The position numbers and the translations under genes are program-made. The notes beneath the pieces are model-generated. The model was not told the origin of the DNA and ran no database searches. It saw only the letters and a program-made list of their open reading frames with translations. A stretch of DNA of 64,000 bases from Nepenthes gracilis (taxonomy: Eukaryota > Streptophyta > Magnoliopsida > Caryophyllales > Nepenthaceae): positions 12,035,294-12,099,293 of the forward strand of contig BSYO01000008.1 of the NCBI GenBank assembly GCA_033239525.1, given 5' to 3'. Below, one piece after another: positions 56,280-64,000 of the stretch (positions within the stretch are counted from its first letter, which is position 1; the number at the start of each line of letters is the position of its first letter).

Positions 56280-57330
56280 ATTGATGCTATTATTTCTTAT
56301 CCTATTTTTAGTGTGACTTTATTCATCCCTCTTGACATTTTCATCTCTTGCATGCTCAATTTTTATACATATTGTTGTTCAAATTCTAAACATTTTTGCA
56401 TAAATATAGCGGTTGTAATAGTTGTCATAAAATTTTTCTTTCAATTTTAGATGTATATTTAAATCAAAAAATATATTCAATGTAGTTTTCTATTTACCCA
56501 ACTTGTATTTATTCCATATATCATGTCATCGTTAATATCTACAAATTCTTGAATAATTAGATTCAAGGTAATAAAATATATTATTTTTAGAAATATTTTA
56601 TTATTATTATTTTTGTTTATTCATTATTTTGTATAGAAATGCTAAAATTATGCTTTACATATTTAGTTTTACTTCAACTTATCTTAATCCCTTTTTATTT
56701 AACTCTCAATACAACTTGCTACTTTTATCTTTATACCCGTTGCATTTTTACCTATTAAAACAATATCATCTATAAATAACAGACACTAAGAACCTAAACA
56801 TTTTTAGAAAGTTCACACATAACTAGTTGAAATAAAATGACTCAAAGTTGACCCTTGATACACTTTTATCCTATCCTCACTATTTTCTTCTATATAGGCA
56901 TCCTACCATAGCCTTCTATATTCTCAAGATTTCTCCATAAATATTTTCAACATTTTTATGGCACTCTCTTTTCATCTTTACTATTTTTGACATCTTCACC
57001 CCAATGACAACATCCCTTAGCACTAACTCTTCACTTTAGAATTCCTTTTCGTACCCTCTTGATACCATTTGTCATATCCACCATCCCTTGTTTACATCTT
57101 TTGTTGGACATCATCATCCCAATAACAACCTTCCTTAACACTAACTCTCCCTTCATATTCTCATAAGACTTCCTTATGATACTCTCTTGATATAATTTTT
57201 CATATTCCACCATACCTTGTTGGCATCTTCTTTATCATCCACCACATAAAAGTCTTTTTTTTAATGTTTTACCTCTAAATTTTGCTCCATTTTTTCCCTT
57301 CAAGTTTCATCATCAAGTTGTTTACCATCC
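56280..57330 (-). pseudogene. LINE reverse transcriptase remnant
   Basis: In the minus strand the catalytic segment CLLFIDDIVLIGKNATGIKI (56715-56775) matches the 'CMLFADDIVL.DE' motif of a widespread plant LINE type. Before it come decayed VRIG.KCIKGQL and LVMCELSKNV, corresponding to 'VGLHQGSALSP' and 'LVMDELT'. After it, near 56320, is MQEMKMSRGMNKVT, corresponding to 'VAEMRMLRWMCG.T'. All frames are heavily broken. A 120-bp stretch is tandemly repeated at about 57000-57235 ('CCACCATmCCTTGTT'). Confidence 0.65.
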
Positions 57331-57892
57331 ACCACCCAAATGTCTTTTGTAAACATTTCATCTTCAAATTTTGCTATGTTTTCTTCATTCAAGCTCAAGT
57401 ATCTCGTTTGTTGACGCTTTGAAGTTTAAATATCTTTTCCATTTTAATACTTACATCTAATACTAGGACTATGAATATGTGTTGAATAGGTAGACTCACC
57501 ATGAATGACTTTGCTTTTAGTATTTGCTTATAAGCCTATTTGTGGAAAGTAGGCACTAAATGCGTTTATTATTTTTAACTGTATGACTAGTTTAATATAT
57601 ATACATTATCATATCCCCTAATTTAATACTTTATGATACCGGAATAGTTCCCAAACAATGTGTCAATAAAAGTTCCATCTAGTCAATATAGGCTCTACAT
57701 CTCAATTAATCCAACGACATGAAAGAGTCGTATACATCATTATGAAAGAAGAATGGACATCATAAGGCATTTGACAAACACTAATGGCATGTTTTGTTGG
57801 AATGAATAAGGTGGGAATAGAATTTCTATTCGCTGAGAATAAAAATTTCTCCATTTGGTTACAAATTTAATTGGGAATAAATATTTTCTAGA

Positions 57893-57926
57893 AATTGTTA
57901 TTCTCACACATGTGAGAATAACAATT
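57893..57926. other. Near-perfect palindrome, 16-bp arms
   Basis: AATTGTTATTCTCACA (57893-57908) and TGTGAGAATAACAATT (57911-57926) are exact reverse complements separated by CA. The surrounding 57780-57930 has repeated GGGAATA words and may be a MITE end. Confidence 0.85.
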
Positions 57927-57932
57927 CCCACA

Positions 57933-57934
<2 letters not shown>

Positions 57935-57983
<49 letters not shown>

Positions 57984-57994
57984 TACTATTATCA
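57935..57994. repeat. (ATT)n microsatellite
   Basis: About 20 trinucleotide units, the last few interrupted by ACT/ATC, ending just before the Tat 3 LTR at 58003. Confidence 0.9.
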
Positions 57995-58002
57995 TTATTA
58001 TT

Positions 58003-58884
58003 TGTTGGGTCCATTACGAAGGCCCATAGAGATTCGAAGCCCAACCCATGGAGCAACAGCCCCAAATGGCGGATCCAACTCAACGTTCAAGAGCAGCCTA
58101 CGTCGTGGCCCTTGTAGCCAATGAGCGTCGCCTACAGCCCATTAATGCAGCTATCGGGCGACAGTGGTAAGCGAGAGGAGACAAGCCAATGGGGAGAGAG
58201 TCAACACTATCAGCCGTGGCTCACACCGCTACCCACAATGCTGCAACCAATCCCAAGCAAAAGGGTAGACCAAGCGTGACTTGTGACGCTCGCGGCTTAC
58301 CTGCCACTACAAGGTGACAACCTACACACCGGTGACTACCGACGACAATCAGCGGCTAACAAATCCCTACTACCAGAATTCTCCCGCCCAAAGCCCCCAA
58401 CCGGGGGCCTATAAAATATCTCCCCTTCTACAGGGGAAAAGGGGATGGATTGGATCCTAGACAATCAACTCTACGTCAAGCATGTTAAGTTCAAAAACCC
58501 TATTCCTGATCCGACTATCTCAGCCTTCTCAGCGACAAGAATTAGCCACCCGCTGATTTGCATTCCGAGAGCCAGGCCTCCTAATACCCGCTCACTAATC
58601 TCCCACACCTACATTCACACACTCCCAATGCATTTGCAGCATATTTTCACGCACATCTAAATGTGCGCCCCTTTCCGTTTATTGTGGAAAGTTGCTAACT
58701 TGAGTGTCGGAGTATTTTTAGTGGGAGAAATATCGCCGGGCCTCTAACATCCTATTTGTTAGTTGTGTTGTGTAGATCTCAGGTTAAAAGAGACGGAGAC
58801 CGGACCTGCTCGCGATAGCCTCTAGACGACGAGAAATTCGAAGGCTCCCTAATCCATACGACAACAGGGACCCGGGATGCAACA
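58003..58884 (+). repeat. 5' LTR of Tat element 3 (882 bp)
   Basis: Starts TGTTGGGTCC, has a TATA box CTATAAAA at 58409-58416 preceded by CCCCCAACCGGGGG (an inverted repeat), and ends GGGATGCAACA at the primer site. Its last 300 bp resemble the LTR ends at 18100-18400, 22130-22507 and, inverted, 24125-24440, so those belong to the same broad family. Confidence 0.85.
58409..58416 (+). promoter_or_regulatory. TATA box of Tat 3 LTR
   Basis: CTATAAAA, 36 bp upstream of GGATGGATTGG. Position within the LTR fits a promoter. Confidence 0.6.
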
Positions 58885-58907
58885 TTTGCACCGTCTGTGG
58901 GAACGAG
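58885..58907 (+). other. Primer-binding site, Tat element 3
   Basis: TTTGCACCGTCTGTGGGAAC directly follows the LTR end. It is the plus-strand counterpart of 53470-53492. Confidence 0.85.
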
Positions 58908-58954
58908 ATAAGAAGCCTAGTGTCTCCTTCTCACACTCATTCCTTCGCAATAAG

Positions 58955-60240
58955 ATGGTAAACACATTGTGCCCCGGCAAGAGATGTCATTGCCTATGGC
59001 GATGACCCATCTGTGGGTAGCCACGCAGACGTCCGACCAGAGCCCGACATTCACCACCTAGCAGTGGCCATGGACGAGTATGAGGTTGGTGATCCAGGCT
59101 CTCCGCAACTGGATGGGCACACCATGGATGGGGGCTTCTCCTCCAGCATCCTAGGCGTCCTCCTCCAGGCGGGAAAGGCGTCGCGTAGGAGCGCCCAGGA
59201 GAAGATCAGACAGGCTTGAAGATGGCTGAAAGCCGCCCTAGCCTGGGACGAGCGAGAAGAGAGCCTAGAGCGGCATAACCCCGTAACTCCTGTGGCGAAG
59301 GGAGGCCAACGGCCATATTCTCCAACTATGCATGGCCACCCCGCGCGAGAAGCCACTATAACTGACTAGCTCAGCAGCACCAACAGGGTCACATGGAGCT
59401 CCGCGACATCATCAATGCGAGGAAAAGTGAGTCCGACCCACCAATCAGGGATAAGCACTTTGGGATCTCCTCCACAAGGAGAGACCTGCACGATCCTCGG
59501 CCAACCTGCGAAGTTCACCCTTCGCCATGGATTTCCGGACCTAGCCACTCCCTTGCAAGTACAAGATGCCCGTACTGGAAGGGTACGACGGGAGCAAGGA
59601 CCCGATGGATTACCTCAACTGCTTCTATACTCACCTATCCCTTCAGGGAGTGAGCGAGGTCATGATATGCCAGTGCTTCCCTGTCATCCTCAGGGGGGAC
59701 GCACTGCTTTGGTTCCGTGGCCTCCCGCCAAATTCCATCTACTCTTTTGACGAGCTTGCGGATAGCTTTTGAGCTAGTTCGCTTCTAGAAAGAGAGAGGA
59801 GAAGCAGCCGTGGCACCTTGTCCACCTCCGCCAGAGGTCGGATGAAAGTCTGAAGTAATTTCTCAACTGCTCCATTATTTAGGCGTACCGGATCCCCCAA
59901 CTCTCTGACGAGCTAACGTTCAATGCCTTCTTTGCTACGTTGGCAGCAGGGGACTTTTTTAAGCACCTGTCGCATCAGCGCTCTCAATCCTTCTAGAAAG
60001 CACAAGCTATTGCCTGAGCCTACATCTCTGCTAAGGAAGCCAACGAGGTAAAGTGTCCCGAGCATATGGACCGCTCTCTGGAGGTCCTTAGACCTACCAC
60101 CGGTAAGAAGAGGAAGGCTACAACAGTCGCTTCCCGGAGCACAGCAAGCAGCAACGTCCTTCGCTGGGATCAAGGAAGGAGCACAGGCCAATGTCCCTAA
60201 CTGCTCTAAACGATACCCATGCAAACATCCTGATACAGAT
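58955..60240 (+). pseudogene. Gag, Tat element 3
   Basis: ATG at 58955 (MVNTLCPGKRC), frames breaking soon after. The core at 59566-59772 is open: MPVLEGYDGSKDPMDYLNCF, THLSLQGVSEVMICQCFPVI, DALLWFRGLPPNSIYSFDEL, matching Tat 2 gag (DPIDHLNHFRTHLSLQG, WFHHLPSDSI). Downstream, pieces such as PEPTSLLRKPTR-like text continue in shifted frames. Multiple stops and frame changes; non-functional. Confidence 0.75.
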
Positions 60241-60245
60241 TTAGG

Positions 60246-61033
60246 ATGAAAAGTTCTTCAAATGGCCGAAGGGCCCGAGCGGCAGTGACCAAACAAAAAA
60301 TGCCAATACCATCGTTTCTCAGACATTCCACGGAGAACTGTTGGACCCTACAGCAGGAAATAGAAGACCTGATTCGTTGCGGACACCTTAAGAGGTTCAT
60401 GAAGGGTTCGGTGCAGGCCCCCGCGACCTCAGAAGGTGAGGCAAGCGAGCCTCCCAAGAACCGTATGGCTGCTGGAGTGATCAGCATAATCTCAACTGCG
60501 CCGGCCAAACTGGCACATCTCGAGCAGACTTCCAGCAGCAAGAGAGTGAAGATATGGGATAGGAGTGATGCCATTGGCTTTAGTAGCGACAATATGGCTT
60601 ATATATCCTTCCCCCATTCTGATCCCCTTGTTGTATCCACCCTTATTTCAGATGGTATGGTTGACTACCAACTGAAATGGATATTCATTGATAATGGAAG
60701 CTCTCAAAATTTACTGTATCTTAGCGCCTTTTTTAAGCTTGGACTAAAGCGAAGCCAAATGAAAAGGGCCGATGGCCCTTTATATGGCCTGGACAATGAG
60801 CCTGTACCGATACAGGAGATAGTCCAGTTGGAGATCACGATGGGAATTACCCGCGTGTCGCCACACGAGAGCTAACGTTCCTCATCGTCGATCTGTCGTC
60901 CATTTACAACGCCATCCTGGGTAGACCTTTCCTCATGGCCTTCGCGGCTGTTACCTTGATTCCTCATCTAAAGATGAAATTTTTGACCCCGTACGACGTA
61001 GGAGAGGTGCACAGGGACCAGGTGATGGGATGA
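60246..61033 (+). pseudogene. Gag end and aspartic protease, Tat element 3
   Basis: A 209-residue open frame (60246-60875) starts in the gag C-terminus (ENCWTLQQEIEDLIRCGHLK, RFMKGS) and passes a linker (RMAAGVISIIS). It then enters the protease: DYQLKWIFIDNGSSQNLLYL (active site IDNGSS) and LYGLDNEPVPIQEIVQLEIT. Shifted one frame, it ends LTFLIVDLSSIYNAILGRPF at about 60880-60935. Here the catalytic Asp is retained, unlike Tat 2. It is the best preserved coding segment of Tat 3. Confidence 0.8.
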
Positions 61034-61049
61034 ACGTTCTACTTATCTC

Positions 61050-62380
61050 AAGTCACTCCAGTGGCGCAAGACCGCCTGGACAGAAACTTAGATCTCCACG
61101 ATGAAGCCACACTGCTTCAAGCCCAGTCAGGAGAAGCAACTGAAATAATTCCTTTGGATCCTACAGAGCCAGAAAAGTGCGTACATGTGGGCAGCTCTCT
61201 CCGTCCTACCTACTGGGACCGCCTGATCACCTTTCTACGGAGAAACTCTGACGTGTTCGCATGGATTCCTACCGACATACTGGGATACCAGTGGGAGTAA
61301 TGGTCTACAAGTTGGGCCTCGATCCCGGCCACAAGCCCATGCGGTAGAAGTACAGGAACCACTCCGTCGAGAAGCTGGTAGCTATAAGGGAGGAAGTGAA
61401 GAAATTGTTGGACGCTGGATTCATTAAAGAAGTCCAATATTCAGACTGGCTATCCAACGTCGTGCTCGTGAAGAAAAGCAATGGCAAGTGACGGATGTGC
61501 ATGGACTTCACTGACATACATAAAGCCTACCCAGAAGACAACTTCCCTCTCCCTCGGATCGGTCAGTTGATGGACTCCACATCCAAACACAAACTCCTGA
61601 GCTTTATGGACACCTACTAGGGTTACAAACCAGATTAGGATGCACTCGGACGATGAGGAGCACGCCTCTTTCATGACCAACCAAGAGACGTACTGCTATA
61701 AGGTGATGCCTTTGGCCTCAAGAAAGGCGGGGCAACCTATCAGCGCCTAGTGAACAAGATGTTCGAAGCTCAAATTAGGAAGAATGTGGAAATATACATC
61801 GACGACATGCTCATAAAAAGCAGGGTAGCCGATGACCACGTCCGCGACTTAAAAGAGATCTTCCAGGTCCTTCGAGTGCATAGAATGAAACATAACCGGC
61901 CTTTTGCGGGTTTGAGGTGACCTCCAGAAAGTTCCTAAGCTTTATCGTGTCATAACATGGTATAGAAGCAAACCGAGAAAAGATCAAGGCCATTCTCGAC
62001 ATACGTCTACTTAGCTATGTCAGACACGGCACTCAACTCGTGCTAGTCAAGGAGCACAAAGGAGCGTAGTGATCGGTGTACCACGTTGAGCGGAATGCTG
62101 ATAGACGTGGAAACCTGCTATCTGCACGCCAAAAGGATCGCGTTGATGCTCATCCGTTTAGCGCGGAAGCTACGGCCCTACTTCCATGCTCACCGGATTG
62201 TCGTTCTAAAGGATCAACCCCTGAAGTCGATCCTACAAAAACCAAAAACCTCCGGGCAACTGGTCAAGTGGGCTATAGAACTAAGAGAATTCGACGTGGA
62301 GTTCCGACTACGATTGTCCCTCAAGGGTAAGGCTCTAGCGGACTTCATCATCAAAGCAGCGACCCCCACCTCTAAACGAC
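61050..62380 (+). pseudogene. Reverse transcriptase and connection RNase H, Tat element 3
   Basis: Linker at 61061-61300 (SLRPTYWDRLITFLRRNSDV, FAWIPTDI). RT then follows: MVYKLGLDPGHKPMR, EEVKKLLDAGFIKEVQYSDW, LSNVVLVKKSNGK, RMCMDFTDIHKAYP, GGATYQRLVNKMF, and YIDD at 61793-61809 (IYIDDMLIKSR). The thumb to connection is partly deleted (about 61940-62080). The connection resumes at 62086-62388: RIALMLIRLARKLRPYFHAH, QLVKWAIELREFDVEFR, KALADFIIKA. At least six stops or frameshifts. Confidence 0.85.
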
Positions 62381-62398
62381 CCACATAGCCCAGGGAGT

Positions 62399-62880
62399 AT
62401 GGACCTTCTTGACATTCGAACATGGACCCTAAATGTGGACGGGTCATCCATCCAGACAGGCAGCGGAACCGGAGTCATGCTTAGGACTCCAAACAGTACG
62501 GAGATTAAGTATTCTGTCATGCTAACCTTTCCTGCTACTAATAACATAGTGGAATACGAAACCCTTCTTGTAGGACTTCATCTAGCAAAGGAGTGCTTCT
62601 CCAAGTCGTTGGTCGTATGCAATGACTCAGAGCTCGTGGTCAACCAAATCCAAGGAACCTTCAATGCATCGAACCCTCAGCTTGCGAAGTACCTTGCGAA
62701 AATAAAGGCCCAGATCCAAGGCTTCGAGCACTTCAAGATTGAACACGTGCTGCCAAAAACTGAAAAGCTAACCGACTAGCTAGGGATGCAGCTGTAGGAT
62801 CTCTAGAGCAGTACGCCAGGGACCTACGGGAAACCCTGGCCGTACCTAGTGTTGATGCCTTAGACCAGGAGGTGCTACAG
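62399..62880 (+). pseudogene. Archaeal-type RNase H, Tat element 3
   Basis: The open frame 62399-62779 reads TWTLNVDGSSIQTGSGTGVM, NNIVEYETLLVGLHLAKECF, DSELVVNQIQGTFNASNPQL and FEHFKIEHVLPKTEKLTD, then a stop where related domains read 'ADxLA'. After that, AVGSLEQYARDLRETLAVPS continues the usual tail. It is nearly complete; integrase should follow but does not. Confidence 0.85.
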
Positions 62881-62889
62881 ATCGACAAG

Positions 62890-63390
62890 GATAAGCCTGG
62901 GGGCTCCCCAAGTTCAGCCACGAGGCCTCTGCGGTGCTTGGATGGTCCGGGGCCACGAGAGGTGAGGGAACGCTTGGGGGCTCCGAACCTTGAGCCGTCC
63001 CTGCAGCAGCTGTCTCCAAAGTCAACTCGGCACTTGGCGGGCATGCCTCCCACGCGGCTTCGACCTCCAACCCCACGGGAGCATCCTCTTGGACGCCGAC
63101 CTCCAGAAACGGCCCAGTAGGAGGTCCGGCAAGCTCTGAAGATCCCACTAGAATTGGTGCTGGCCCTGGTGAGTGCGTTCCCTCCCGCTCCTCATGAACT
63201 AAGGCGCCGCCCTCCACTGGAACACCCTTAGCAATCGTCTCTCGGCGGCTCCAAAGCAATGAAGGAGCCCGCAGAAGACCCTTCACCAGAATAAAGCTCC
63301 ACCGTAGGAATGCCGTACTTAGCGAATGCTACGGTGGGAATCGGAATGGGCTCAGTAGCTCCCTCCAGTGGTTCAACGCTCAACATCGTG
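62890..63390 (-). pseudogene. Low-complexity remnant, possibly middle of an antisense ORF
   Basis: The minus strand has an open frame (62846-63286) rich in Ala, Pro, Glu, Gly and Ser, without a recognised domain. Its composition and position after pol, antisense, resemble the central low-complexity part of aORFs. If so, a deletion removed integrase, the 3'-UTR repeats and both ends of the aORF. The stretch is GC-richer than its surroundings. Confidence 0.35.
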
Positions 63391-64000
63391 TAACGACCCG
63401 AGCTTGGATCCTCGAACCCAACCCGGACCGTTATGGTGAAAATCTCGAATCATCTGAAATCACCAATCACACATCATCAAGTAATTTAAATGAACTCAAT
63501 ACTATCATTTAAGACACCATCAATAATCATCATAAGTACATCATTAAATAAATATCCATAACAGTAATAAATAACTTCAATAAGTGATATTGATTTCCCA
63601 AAATATCAATTCTCATAAAAAAACTCTAATAAAAGTTAAACAGCAATTTAACCAACAAAATCTTAAGTCTTTATCATGGAAGCCTCAATCTCTGAGATCA
63701 CCTCTGCCTGAAGTCTACACAATAACCCGCGATCTCTTTAATCCTGATATCAACCTATCTACTCTTGAGCCAATAAAATATAAGAGTGAGTCAAATACCC
63801 AGTAAGTAAAAAATAAACAATAATAGAGGAGTACAATAAAGCATCTTGGACAATAAATAACGAATAAGCGTAATAATAGTAGATAGTACATCAACCACTG
63901 CCCGAGACTCAATAACAAGTCATGTATACAAATCGAAGGTCATGTGAACAACTGGATATCAAGAAGCAACATGGATTCATTGAATCGATCATTAGCTCAA
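63391..64000 (-). repeat. Start of a further Tekay-type LTR (runs off the window)
   Basis: TGTAACGACCCGAGC at 63391 is the mirrored end (GGGTCGTTACA) typical of Tekay-type LTRs. 'GAGTGAGTCAAATACCCAGTAAGT' words near 63785-63807 match the block at 8614-8640. It truncates the Tat 3 element. No coding region; AT-rich. Confidence 0.65.

Noticed and set aside
63584..63918. Short open frames near the right edge
   Set aside because: They lie within an AT-rich LTR and lack any motif.

Overview
The window is plant nuclear DNA made almost entirely of retrotransposons. I found no intact host gene, rRNA, tRNA, CRISPR array or prokaryotic signal. Plant origin is supported by Ty3/gypsy elements with plant-type primer sites (iMet-type GGTATCAGAG, and the 'xxTGcACCGTcTGTGGGAACgAG' site of Tat elements), a LINE of a common plant type, and decayed copies of a plant starch-branching enzyme and a NAT-family nucleobase transporter. 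I infer a flowering plant with a repeat-rich genome; the species cannot be told. Lineage names (Tekay-like, Tat) are my reading of motifs and architecture, not search results.

Layout. 1-3197: decayed minus-strand Tekay-like Ty3/gypsy element (gag, protease, start of RT, truncated LTRs). 3198-7204: a separate minus-strand LTR element with about 480-bp LTRs. It keeps a gag-like start and a chromodomain-like pol tail, but its middle is filled by intron-free pieces of two host genes, a class II starch-branching enzyme and a NAT11/12-type transporter. This is the most interesting object in the window. 7205-8208 and 16803-17403: pieces of a Tat-type antisense ORF (called aORF here, Transposase_28 family), split by a complete non-autonomous element at 8214-16797. 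That element has 3-kb LTRs, a perfect GTCAT target duplication, a gag fragment and no pol (TR-GAG-like). 17404-24440: a Tat-type LTR and an aORF/LTR junction present twice, each followed by 1.6-2.8 kb of extremely A-rich, then T-rich, sequence closed by an inverted LTR end.

24474-34699: plus-strand Tat element 1 (RT, RNase H, archaeal-type RNase H, integrase, 40-bp repeats, antisense aORF with an intron, 3' LTR), interrupted by a 3.6-kb solo LTR with perfect CTAGA duplications. 34800-39550: an inverted-repeat element and the 3' end of a further Tat element (aORF with an intron plus two repeat arrays). 39675-40432: a non-LTR retroposon with a 16-bp duplication. 40433-43400: unrecognised sequence holding a probable MITE. 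43430-54512: minus-strand Tat element 2 with gag to integrase, an aORF remnant and two LTRs of unequal structure. 54513-57930: a degenerate LTR and a minus-strand LINE reverse-transcriptase pseudogene. 58003-63390: plus-strand Tat element 3 lacking integrase. 63391-64000: start of another Tekay-like LTR.

How it fits together. The region is a nest of insertions: the TR-GAG-like element sits next to an aORF, and the solo LTR sits in the 3'-UTR repeats of Tat 1. All coding regions carry stops or frameshifts. Recurring themes are (i) five aORF copies always antisense to pol, two with a GT-AG intron at a similar place; (ii) CCGGT-rich tandem arrays in transcribed LTR leaders; and (iii) clusters of GTTGACCGG, which contains the W-box core TTGAC, upstream of LTR TATA boxes.
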